From contig SVKK01000011.1 in the NCBI GenBank assembly GCA_015068425.1, positions 1 through 60,149 on the forward strand: DNA of 60,149 bases, written 5' to 3'. The DNA is from Oscillospiraceae bacterium (GTDB lineage Bacteria; Bacillota; Clostridia; Oscillospirales; Oscillospiraceae). Position 1 is the first letter of the stretch. Each line of letters opens with the position of its first letter. A program made the translations under genes and the position numbers. Of this stretch, positions 20,956-28,328 are shown piece by piece. The notes beneath the pieces are model-generated. The model was not told where the DNA came from and ran no database searches. It saw nothing but the letters and a program-made list of their open reading frames with translations.

Positions 20956-22455
20956 TCAGTCGAGATTTACATGCTTCATACCGGAGCCTTCTGCAACGGG
21001 GTAGTTCTCAACAAGACCGTTGATAACTTCATTGTAGTCGGCGGCGCGCATATCGCTTTCAGAAATTCTGTCGCTGAACATGTCGCCAAGAGCGGAGAAG
21101 TACATGATGTGGTAGCCTGCGTAGCTGCCGTTGGAGCCGTAGACGATGCCGGTGTCACCGGGTTTCTTGCCCTCATGGAAGAGGAAGTTATTGAACTCTT
21201 CAACCATGTAGTCCTGATATACCTCGCGGTAGAGACCGCCGTTGGCCATAGAGCCTTCGTCCTGAGAATATTCTGCAGCAAGTGCGGCAAAATTATCCTC
21301 GGTGGGGTTCTCCTGCCAAAGAGCATAGATGCGCTCGGCCTCGGCCTTTGCGCTTGCAAGAGCTTCCTCGGTGAACTGGTCGTTCTCGTCAGCCAGAGCG
21401 GGAATGAGAATGTGGCGGACATCAACAAGCTGATAGTGGTTGTCATTTCTGGAGACAAACATAAGGGCATAGCTTCCGCCCTCGGTGTCGATAACGGTGG
21501 TCTCACCCTCGGTGCGGTTTTCGTCCAGAATCCAGTCTCTGTATACTTCGCTGACGGACTGACCCTGAGTGATGGTCATGGTGGACTCGGTGCGCTCATA
21601 GAGGCTCTTGCTGGTGCCGGGAACGAAGTCGCGGACAAGTTTGGTGAACTCTTCGCTGTTCTTGGCGAGAGCGATCTCCTCAGCGGCCTCGTGAGCTGCA
21701 GCAACCTTTTCTTCGTCGCTCAGACTGGTGAATGCTTCGCCGGCGGTGCCAACGAGGTAATAGTGGAACTTGACAAAGTCGAACTTGTCTGCGTTGGTGG
21801 TGTAGTGCTCCTCGATTTCCTCGGCGGTGTACTCAAAGCTTTCTTCAAGCTGGGTAGCGTACTGAGCGGCAAGATACTGCTTTTCGGCAAGCTCGCGGAG
21901 AAGCTTACTGTCGAAGCCCTTGCCGAAGTTGAGGGCAAGGAAAGCTTCCAGATCGCCGTAATTGTTGCTTGCAGCAACCTGCTCGTAATATGCTATATCT
22001 GCTTCGATGGCGGCTTTATCATCATCGGAGAGGGTCATTCCGGCCTTGACGGCTTGGTCATAAAGCATAGTCAGGTTGGTGAGGTTGATAACAGCCTGAT
22101 TATAGAAATACTCGGACCAGGTCTGGGTGCCGTCACCGAAAAGGGAGACCTGCTCGCTGAGAGGACGGGTGGTGTCCAGCAGGTATGCAGCCATTTCGCC
22201 GTAGCTTTCATAAATGCTTGCGTAGGTGGAGCTGACAGCGCTTCTGTAGAAGTAGCCGAACTCGGCGGGGGAGTACTCTGTCTCGCCGATGGAGATGGCG
22301 GTGGTTTTGGTGGTGCTGATGTTGGAATTGATAAGAGCGGCTGCTGCCACAACGATAGCGAGGCAGACGATGAAAACTATGCAAGCGGTATAAAACTTGC
22401 GATTCTTCTTTGCTTCCTCGGCAGCTGCTGCCATTTTCTTTTCTTTGGAACTCAT
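20956..22455 (-). CDS. Membrane-anchored PrsA/SurA-type peptidyl-prolyl isomerase (parvulin)
   Basis: 499 residues. A short basic cytoplasmic start, one transmembrane helix near residues 23-43, then an extracellular chaperone domain rich in acidic helices. The parvulin-type rotamase domain covers about residues 330-460 (RHILIPAL, FAALAAEYSQDEGSMANGG, YHIMYFS). It lacks a lipobox, so it is held by the uncleaved helix. Role: folding of secreted proteins outside the membrane. Longer than B. subtilis PrsA (292 aa), mainly through the N-terminal domain. Confidence 0.88.
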   Translation of the reverse strand: MSSKEKKMAAAAEEAKKNRKFYTACIVFIVCLAIVVAAAALINSNISTTKTTAISIGETEYSPAEFGYFYRSAVSSTYASIYESYGEMAAYLLDTTRPLSEQVSLFGDGTQTWSEYFYNQAVINLTNLTMLYDQAVKAGMTLSDDDKAAIEADIAYYEQVAASNNYGDLEAFLALNFGKGFDSKLLRELAEKQYLAAQYATQLEESFEYTAEEIEEHYTTNADKFDFVKFHYYLVGTAGEAFTSLSDEEKVAAAHEAAEEIALAKNSEEFTKLVRDFVPGTSKSLYERTESTMTITQGQSVSEVYRDWILDENRTEGETTVIDTEGGSYALMFVSRNDNHYQLVDVRHILIPALADENDQFTEEALASAKAEAERIYALWQENPTEDNFAALAAEYSQDEGSMANGGLYREVYQDYMVEEFNNFLFHEGKKPGDTGIVYGSNGSYAGYHIMYFSALGDMFSDRISESDMRAADYNEVINGLVENYPVAEGSGMKHVNLD

Positions 22456-22517
22456 TTTGGGGTATCATCCTTTTCGAATTATCTTTATGCGCGGTGTCGC
22501 CCCGCACAGCATCGCCC

Positions 22518-22546
22518 ATTATATACGATTTATCTTCTCTTTTCAA
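22518..22546 (-). promoter_or_regulatory. Promoter of the PrsA-like gene
   Basis: On the minus strand TTGAAA (22541-22546), 17-bp spacer, TATAAT (22518-22523), about 60 bases before the start codon. Confidence 0.65.
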
Positions 22547-22674
22547 GATAAATACATTTAAAATACAGGTAATTTGAGGCATTTTTGATGCTCTTTGGTC
22601 TATATATTTATTATGTTCTTTCATTTGACATTGGCATATGTTATTATGTTCGAAGATTTGATTCAGGAGAGACT

Positions 22675-23505
22675 ATGAAAAAACGCAAAGCTTTATTGAT
22701 AACAGCCATTATCCTCATTTTTCTGCTGGGGGCGCTGATGCTGGATTCTTCCTGCCGCATCGTTACAACAGAATATACGGTCTCATCCGAAACCTTGCCG
22801 GAGAGCTTTGAGGGCTTCACCGTTTTGCAGCTCAGCGATATTCACGGCAGGCGCTTCGGCAAGGATAACGGACGCCTTCTGAAGATCGTTGAAAAGGCGA
22901 AGCCGGATATAATAGCGATAACCGGCGACCTTGCAGACAAGGAAACGGAGATGGGGGTAATTGATTCATTGTTGGAGGCTCTTACAGGGATTGCGGACGT
23001 TTATTATGTCAGCGGCAACCACGAGTGGGGCTTCGGACGGATTGAGGAGCTGAAGGAGCTTTTTGATAAGCACGGCGTTACTTATCTTGCCAATGACTAC
23101 ACCCTTCTGGAACGTTCCGGAGAGAGCATAGTCCTTGCCGGAGTGGAGGATCCCAATGCCTATTTCGATATGCCCCGCCCCGATGATGTTGTAGAGCGTA
23201 TAGATTCTGAACAGGGGGATTGCTACCGTATTCTTTTGGGGCACCGTAACTATTGGGCAGAGAAATATCCCCGATTGAGTGTGGATTTGATTTTCTGCGG
23301 CCACGCCCACGGCGGGCTTGTGCGCATTCCTGGAGTGGGAGGTCTTTTTGGCACAGGCTTTGACCTCTTTCCCGAGAATGTGGACGGCGCGAAGGAGTGC
23401 GGACGATATACAGTGATAGTTTCCCGGGGGATTGGCAACAGTGTTCCTGTGCCAAGATTATTCAATAATCCGGAAGTGATTGTTGCAAGGCTGGAAAAAG
23501 AATAA
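22675..23505 (+). CDS. Calcineurin-like metallophosphoesterase (YkuE type)
   Basis: 276 residues from ATG 22675 after CAGGAGAG; the frame is open upstream to 22585 but the extra residues precede the ribosome binding site. One N-terminal membrane helix (residues 5-24), then the dinuclear-metal motifs D55-x-H57 (LSDIHG), G84-D85, GNHE (113-117), H189 (LGHRNY) and GHAHGG (208-213). Predicted to act outside the membrane as a phosphodiesterase/phosphatase; the substrate is unknown. Confidence 0.9.
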   Translation: MKKRKALLITAIILIFLLGALMLDSSCRIVTTEYTVSSETLPESFEGFTVLQLSDIHGRRFGKDNGRLLKIVEKAKPDIIAITGDLADKETEMGVIDSLLEALTGIADVYYVSGNHEWGFGRIEELKELFDKHGVTYLANDYTLLERSGESIVLAGVEDPNAYFDMPRPDDVVERIDSEQGDCYRILLGHRNYWAEKYPRLSVDLIFCGHAHGGLVRIPGVGGLFGTGFDLFPENVDGAKECGRYTVIVSRGIGNSVPVPRLFNNPEVIVARLEKE

Positions 23506-23531
23506 AAAAAGTGTAATGTCCTTTGAAGAGG

Positions 23532-23554
23532 GCGCATATACTGAAAGTATGTGC
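23532..23554 (+). other. Stem-loop in the leader of the micro-ORF
   Basis: GCATATACT and AGTATGTGC form a nine-base stem with one G-U pair around a three-base loop, ending about 10 bases before the ribosome binding site of the 22-codon ORF. Confidence 0.5.
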
Positions 23555-23575
23555 AATCTTTCACGGAGGTGTTTT

Positions 23576-23644
23576 ATGCTTTTTAAAGGCGATATCGACG
23601 ATTTCATTTTTGGCGATGAAGACGGCGGCCCCAGCGCCCGCTGA
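23576..23644 (+). CDS. 22-codon acidic micro-ORF
   Basis: Encodes MLFKGDIDDFIFGDEDGG followed by PSAR. It has a near-ideal ribosome binding site (CGGAGGTG, seven bases before ATG) and is followed 12 bases later by a strong terminator. A leader hairpin lies upstream. The peptide is acidic (three Asp/Glu clusters), with hydrophobic residues at alternating positions. I recognise no family. It could be a small protein or a regulatory leader peptide; because the terminator follows the stop directly, a stand-alone small protein is more likely. It may be transcribed from the metallophosphoesterase promoter or its own. Confidence 0.5.
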   Translation: MLFKGDIDDFIFGDEDGGPSAR

Positions 23645-23650
23645 CAAAAT

Positions 23651-23686
23651 AAAAAACAAGGCACTCTCAAGGTGCCTTGTTTTTTT
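23651..23686. terminator. Bidirectional terminator, micro-ORF / MATE gene
   Basis: ACAAGGCAC (23656-23664) pairs with GTGCCTTGT (23672-23680), flanked by A6 and T7 runs that extend the stem. Confidence 0.93.
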
Positions 23687-25016
23687 ATCTATCTATGACT
23701 TTTTGCCGTGCCCACCTTCCGCTGCGGTAGCGGAGGAGGAAGATAATGCTTCTGCCTGTCCAGTCGGCGAAGAAGCCCCACCAGATTCCGATAAGTCCGA
23801 AGCCGAAGCGGCGGCAGAGGAGGGTGCTGAGACCAACACGAAGAACCCACATTGTGCAGGTGGAAACGATCATGCCAAACTTAACATCTCCCGCGGCACG
23901 CATACCACTGGCGGGGACAAAGGCGCACATCCAGAAAAGAGGTTTAAGTATGCTTATAAAGAGCATAGTATCCTTGGTGAGCTTTGCCGTTTCCGCGTCC
24001 ATACCCGCAAGGCGGGTGATAAGAGGAGTGGCGGCCATAGCCAGCCAGTTGAGTAGGAAGAGTATGCAAAAAGACCATAATGTCAGCTTTTTTATGTAGT
24101 GCTTTGCCTGCTCTGGCTTTCCCGCGCCCATGCACTGTCCCACAACGGTCATAAGTCCCGTGGCAACTGCCTGGGAGGGCATACTTGTCATAAGCTCCAC
24201 GGCGGCAACAACGGCATTGGCTGCCATAGCGGTGGTGCCCAGAGTGGAAACTGTGGACTGCACCGCCAGCTTGCCGAATTGGAACATGGCGTTTTCTATG
24301 CCGGAGGGGATGCCGATGCAGAGCACCAGCCATATCATGTGGAAGTTGGGACGGATGGCAGTGTAGCGGCCTATTTCAGGCACCTGTCCCGGTCTGCGCA
24401 GCATTATGAGCATAACCGCGGCTGCGAAAGCGTTGGAGCAGACCGTTGCCACAGCCGCGCCCACAACGCCCCATTTTAGGACGAACATCAGCGTTGCGTT
24501 GCCCAGAATGTTTATAAGGTTTGCGAAAAGGCTCACCTTCATGGGAAGGCGGGAGTTGCCGCCGGCTCTGTAAAGCGCTGAGGAGGCTCCGAAAAGGGCT
24601 ATAAAGGGATAGGAAAAGATTGTTACGGCAAAATATGCGGAGGCGGCATCCATGACAGCGGCATCAACTCTGCCGAAAATTAGACGCAAAATTCCGTTGC
24701 GGAAAAGGGAAGCGATTATTGCCACGAAAATCGAGAGAGCAAAGGCGCTGAGCAAAACCTGCTTTGCCGCTGTGTTGGCGTTGCGCAGATCCTTGCGGCC
24801 TATGTACTGGGAGCAGACTATTGTGCCGCCGGTGGCAAGGGCGGTGAAAAGGAAGATGACCAGCTTGCTTATGGAGTCCACAAGAGCAACGCCGCTGACG
24901 CTGGCAGCACCCAGATTGGATACCATAAGGGTGTCCACGGTGCCGATGAGGGAGGTGAGCATCTGCTCTATTATGAGAGGAATAAGCAGCTTGCGCAGAT
25001 CCTTGTTGGAAAACAT
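23685..25016 (-). CDS. MATE family multidrug/cation antiporter
   Basis: About 443 residues, twelve predicted transmembrane helices in two six-helix repeats. The MFSNKDLRKLLIPLIIEQ opening and the GTVDTLMVSNLGAASVSGVA segment are typical of clostridial NorM-like proteins. Two in-frame ATGs further upstream (25028, 25025) touch the AAGGAG ribosome binding site, so the start at 25016 is preferred, though the 12-base spacing is long; a GTG at 25019 is an alternative. It lies 48 bases after bofA on the same strand and may be its operon partner. Substrate unknown. Confidence 0.9.
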   Translation of the reverse strand: MFSNKDLRKLLIPLIIEQMLTSLIGTVDTLMVSNLGAASVSGVALVDSISKLVIFLFTALATGGTIVCSQYIGRKDLRNANTAAKQVLLSAFALSIFVAIIASLFRNGILRLIFGRVDAAVMDAASAYFAVTIFSYPFIALFGASSALYRAGGNSRLPMKVSLFANLINILGNATLMFVLKWGVVGAAVATVCSNAFAAAVMLIMLRRPGQVPEIGRYTAIRPNFHMIWLVLCIGIPSGIENAMFQFGKLAVQSTVSTLGTTAMAANAVVAAVELMTSMPSQAVATGLMTVVGQCMGAGKPEQAKHYIKKLTLWSFCILFLLNWLAMAATPLITRLAGMDAETAKLTKDTMLFISILKPLFWMCAFVPASGMRAAGDVKFGMIVSTCTMWVLRVGLSTLLCRRFGFGLIGIWWGFFADWTGRSIIFLLRYRSGRWARQKVIDR

Positions 25017-25064
25017 CACGGCCATCATCTCCTTTCATGGGTATTTCTACGGAGTTTCTATGTA

Positions 25065-25325
25065 TCAGATAAGCTGTAAAATTAGGAGAAGGATAACGCC
25101 GGGGACGCCCAGAACACCTGTTATTACAGCGTTGAGCCATGTGATGGGTATACTCAGATCCACGAAGGCAGCAAGGAAATTGAAGATAAAGAGGAACACA
25201 AAGCCCATGATCGCGTGGAGAAAAAGCTTCCAGATAAGCTTTATGGGACCCTTCAGGATCTTCAGAAGCAATCCCAGAAGAGTAATTCCAACAGCGAGTG
25301 CAAATATGATTATTATAACTGCCAT
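25065..25325 (-). CDS. BofA family membrane protein (pro-sigma-K processing inhibitor type)
   Basis: 86 residues, two to three hydrophobic helices and the family C-terminus GVLGVPGVILLLIL. In Bacillus subtilis BofA inhibits the SpoIVFB protease in the forespore outer membrane. Here it follows a DUF2508 gene, as bofA follows yaaL in Bacillus, so orthology is likely. It overlaps that gene by 13 bases. This suggests a spore-forming lineage, but BofA-like genes also occur in non-sporulating relatives. Confidence 0.88.
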   Translation of the reverse strand: MAVIIIIFALAVGITLLGLLLKILKGPIKLIWKLFLHAIMGFVFLFIFNFLAAFVDLSIPITWLNAVITGVLGVPGVILLLILQLI

Positions 25326-25546
25326 TTTATTTTGTCACCGTCCATGGATTTTATATTTCGCAGCGCGGCACTGCGTCGGGAATGGAGAGCGCTGATTTCA
25401 AGGATGCAGGCTTCCAGAATTTCCGGGTCTGTGATTGTGTTAAAGCAGCGGTAGGCATCCCGAAGACTTACATTCAAAGCCTCCAGCTCCTCCAAAGCGG
25501 AAGCAAAGCGGCGGCGAATATCCCGCCTTTCTCGAATCCTCGACAT
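25313..25546 (-). CDS. DUF2508 (YaaL-like) small protein
   Basis: 77 residues, highly charged and helical (RIRERRDIRRRFASALEE at the start), with no membrane segment. DUF2508 proteins are of unknown function and are characteristically encoded directly upstream of bofA, as here. Confidence 0.8.
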   Translation of the reverse strand: MSRIRERRDIRRRFASALEELEALNVSLRDAYRCFNTITDPEILEACILEISALHSRRSAALRNIKSMDGDKIKWQL

Positions 25547-25916
25547 ATATTATACCCCCTAAGTCAAGTACTGAATAGATTTTGCACTCAGGAGAGAAAT
25601 TTTATCCTTTTTTCAAAAAAATTTCCTTTAGTATTTTATTTGCAGGCGGTCATAATAGTAGTGGACTCACAAAAGGCGAGCGGTGAAGGCGGCTCGAAAA
25701 TTGAAATGGCACCAGATGTGTTATGATATTTATTTTGACGCCTGAGTTGTTCGGAACAGTGAAAATGTTTTGCGGAACATATTTTACTTTCGGGACCTTG
25801 AGTCAAGTGCCGGCGTTTGGACGGATGATTTGTGTGAAAAAGCGTGAATAAGAAGTTTCCGGCGCGCGGGAGCTGTCCATTGGGACAGCTCCCGTTTGGC
25901 ATATACAGTGAATAGC
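25547..25916. other. Intergenic stretch between DUF2508 and the topoisomerase genes
   Basis: About 370 bp with no supportable gene. The only structure is a perfect 12-bp stem with ATTG loop (25867-25878 with 25883-25894) that lacks a T-run on either side. A 28-codon frame at 25768 has no ribosome binding site. Confidence 0.5.
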
Positions 25917-25945
25917 TTGATTTTTACAAAAAAATGCTTTATACT
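25917..25945 (+). promoter_or_regulatory. Promoter of the topoisomerase operon
   Basis: TTGATT (25917-25922), 17-bp spacer, TATACT (25940-25945). An overlapping alternative is TTTACA (25923-25928)-16-TATAAA (25945-25950). Confidence 0.6.
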
Positions 25946-26006
25946 ATAAAATTGGTTCAGTATGTATGCAATACCACCAGATATTGTGAAACGGGAGTAA
26001 TATCCA

Positions 26007-28004
26007 ATGACAAAAGCAACAACACCAAACTACGGCAACGACAGCATTTCCCAGCTTAAAGGCCCGGACAGAGTCCGCCTTCGTCCCGGAGTTATCTTTG
26101 GCTCCGACGGTCTGGACGGCTGCCAGCATGCCGCTTTTGAAATACTTTCCAACGCTATTGACGAGGCGAGAGAGGGCTACGGAAAGCTCATAACTCTCAC
26201 CCGTTACGAGGATAAAAGCATAGAAGTTGAAGACTTTGGACGCGGATGTCCCGTGGATTGGAACGAAAAGGAAAAACGCTGGAACTGGGATCTTGTTTTC
26301 TGCGAGCTTTATGCCGGCGGAAAGTACGGAAACGATGACGGGGAGAACTATGAATATTCTTTGGGTCTCAACGGTCTTGGCTCCTGTGCCACTCAGTACT
26401 CTGCCGAATATTTTGACGCTGAGATTTACCGCGATGGTTTCCGCTATGAGCTCCACTTTAAAAAGGGTTATGTTCAGGGCAAAAAAGGCAAGGAGCTTCT
26501 CAAGGAGCCTACCGAGAGAAAAAAGACAGGTTCCCGTTTTCACTGGAAACCTGACAGAGAAGTTTTCACCGACATAAACATTCCGGAGGAATATTTCCGC
26601 GACACCCTTCGCCGTCAGGCTGTTATTAACGCGGGCATAACCTTCCGCCTCCGCCTGCAGCGGGGAAATAAGTTCGAGACCACGGATTTCCTCTATGAGA
26701 ACGGAATTATCCAGTATGTCAGTGAGCTTGTGGGAGAAAAAGCGCTGACTGCTCCATACTTCATTGAGACCGAGCGCAAGGGACGCGACAGAGAGGATAT
26801 GCCCGACTACAAGACAAAGCTCTCCGCCGTGTTTTGCTTCAGCAACACTGTTAATCACATAGAGTATTACCATAACTCCAGTTGGCTGGAGCACGGAGGC
26901 GCTCCCGAAAAGGCGGCGAAAAACGCCTTCGTGTATGCCGTTGATGCCTATATCAAGAAGATAGGCAAATATCAGAAAAACGAGAGCAAGATAAGCTTTC
27001 AGGATGTGGCCGACTGCCTTGTGCTGGTGACAAACTGCTTCTCCACCCGCACCAGCTACGAAAACCAGACAAAGAAGGCCATAACAAACAAATTTATTCA
27101 GGATGCGATGACCGACTTCTTCAAGGAGAAGCTGGAAATTTACTTCATTGAAAATAAGGCGGAGGCAGATCGCATTGCGGAGCAGGTGCTTATCAACAAG
27201 CGCTCCCGCGAGACTGCAGAGAAAGCCAGACTCAACATCAAGAAAAAGCTGACGGGCAATATGGATATCTCCAACCGCGTTCAGAAGTTTGTGGATTGCC
27301 GCAGCAAGGACGTGGACAAAAGGGAGATATATATCGTGGAGGGTGACTCCGCACTGGGCGCCTGCAAACTGAGCCGTGATGCTGAGTTCCAAGGCATTAT
27401 GCCCGTCCGCGGCAAGATACTCAACTGCCTGAAGGCGGATTATGTGCGCATATTCAAAAGCGAGATAATCACGGATTTGCTGAAGGTGCTTGGCTGTGGT
27501 GTTGAGGTTGAAACTAAGAAAAACAAAGACATAAGCTCCTTCAGTCTGGATAATCTCCGTTGGAACAAGGTGATCATCTGCACCGACGCGGATGTTGACG
27601 GCTACCAGATAAGAACCCTTATACTCACCATGATCTATCGCCTTGTGCCCAGCCTTATCAAAGCGGGCTATGTGTATATCGCCGAATCTCCCCTTTACGA
27701 AATAAATGCCAAGGGCAAAACTTGGTTTGCCTATTCCGAGACGGAGAAGGCCAATATTCTGGAGGAGCTGAACGGCGCAAAGTGCACAATAAGCCGCAGC
27801 AAAGGTCTTGGTGAAAATGATCCCGATATGATGTGGTTCACCACTATGAACCCCGAGACCCGCCGCCTTATTAAGGTTATGCCCGAGGATGCGGAGGCAA
27901 CGAGCCGTATGTTCGATATGCTTCTGGGCGATGACCTTGCGGGACGCAAAACCCATATCGCTGAAAACGGTTATAAGTTCCTTGACCTTGCAGATATATC
28001 ATAA
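26007..28004 (+). CDS. Atypical type IIA DNA topoisomerase, B (ATPase/TOPRIM) subunit
   Basis: 665 residues. The GHKL ATPase motifs are present: EILSNAIDEA (N49), DFGRGCP (D76) and GLNGLGS (119-125). The TOPRIM domain has EGDSA (E445) and DADVDG (D527/D529/D531), followed by SRSKGLGE. It is clearly GyrB/ParE-related but divergent: RLRPGVIFG replaces the near-universal KRPGMYIG, and EGDSALGACKLSRD replaces EGDSAGGSAKxGRD. With the A subunit downstream it should form a heterotetramer that passes DNA duplexes. Possibly the decatenase of this lineage or a third topoisomerase beside gyrase; the window does not show which. Confidence 0.9.
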   Translation: MTKATTPNYGNDSISQLKGPDRVRLRPGVIFGSDGLDGCQHAAFEILSNAIDEAREGYGKLITLTRYEDKSIEVEDFGRGCPVDWNEKEKRWNWDLVFCELYAGGKYGNDDGENYEYSLGLNGLGSCATQYSAEYFDAEIYRDGFRYELHFKKGYVQGKKGKELLKEPTERKKTGSRFHWKPDREVFTDINIPEEYFRDTLRRQAVINAGITFRLRLQRGNKFETTDFLYENGIIQYVSELVGEKALTAPYFIETERKGRDREDMPDYKTKLSAVFCFSNTVNHIEYYHNSSWLEHGGAPEKAAKNAFVYAVDAYIKKIGKYQKNESKISFQDVADCLVLVTNCFSTRTSYENQTKKAITNKFIQDAMTDFFKEKLEIYFIENKAEADRIAEQVLINKRSRETAEKARLNIKKKLTGNMDISNRVQKFVDCRSKDVDKREIYIVEGDSALGACKLSRDAEFQGIMPVRGKILNCLKADYVRIFKSEIITDLLKVLGCGVEVETKKNKDISSFSLDNLRWNKVIICTDADVDGYQIRTLILTMIYRLVPSLIKAGYVYIAESPLYEINAKGKTWFAYSETEKANILEELNGAKCTISRSKGLGENDPDMMWFTTMNPETRRLIKVMPEDAEATSRMFDMLLGDDLAGRKTHIAENGYKFLDLADIS

Positions 28005-28019
28005 AGAGAGGTTGAAAAT

Positions 28020-28316
28020 ATGAATTTTACCAAGAATTTTGACAGAGCCAGAAATGTGGTGAAAGGCTGCCTTCTGACTGCTATGATCATTTGCGTTATC
28101 GGTCTTTTCATAAACGAGTCTGCCCCAACTCTGGGACTTTACATCATCATTGCAGCCCTTGCACTTATAGCTTTTGCTATGCTGCTGGTTTTCACTTCTC
28201 TCAAGTGCCCTTACTGCGGCAAGCAGCTTTTCAACAAATGCCTCACTGTCACCGTCTGCCCCAACTGCAAACGCAATCTGACAACCGGCATGAAGAGCAA
28301 GGGAAAGAAGAAATAA
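28020..28316 (+). CDS. Small membrane protein with C-terminal zinc ribbon
   Basis: 98 residues: two hydrophobic helices (about 15-31 and 38-60), then CPYCGKQ and CPNCKRN, a four-cysteine zinc ribbon, and a lysine-rich tail. It sits between the two topoisomerase subunit genes with 15- and 12-base gaps, so it is co-translated with them. I do not recognise a named family. A DNA- or membrane-tethering role for the topoisomerase is a guess from context only. Confidence 0.7.
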   Translation: MNFTKNFDRARNVVKGCLLTAMIICVIGLFINESAPTLGLYIIIAALALIAFAMLLVFTSLKCPYCGKQLFNKCLTVTVCPNCKRNLTTGMKSKGKKK

Positions 28317-28328
28317 AGAGGTCTTTTT

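Noticed and set aside
20971-22551. 526-codon plus-strand frame opposite the PrsA-like gene
   Set aside because: Shadow of the coding strand; valine/glycine-rich without domains, while the minus-strand protein has a clear parvulin domain.
25944-27956. 670-codon reverse frame opposite the topoisomerase B subunit
   Set aside because: The plus strand encodes complete GHKL and TOPRIM motifs; the reverse frame has none.
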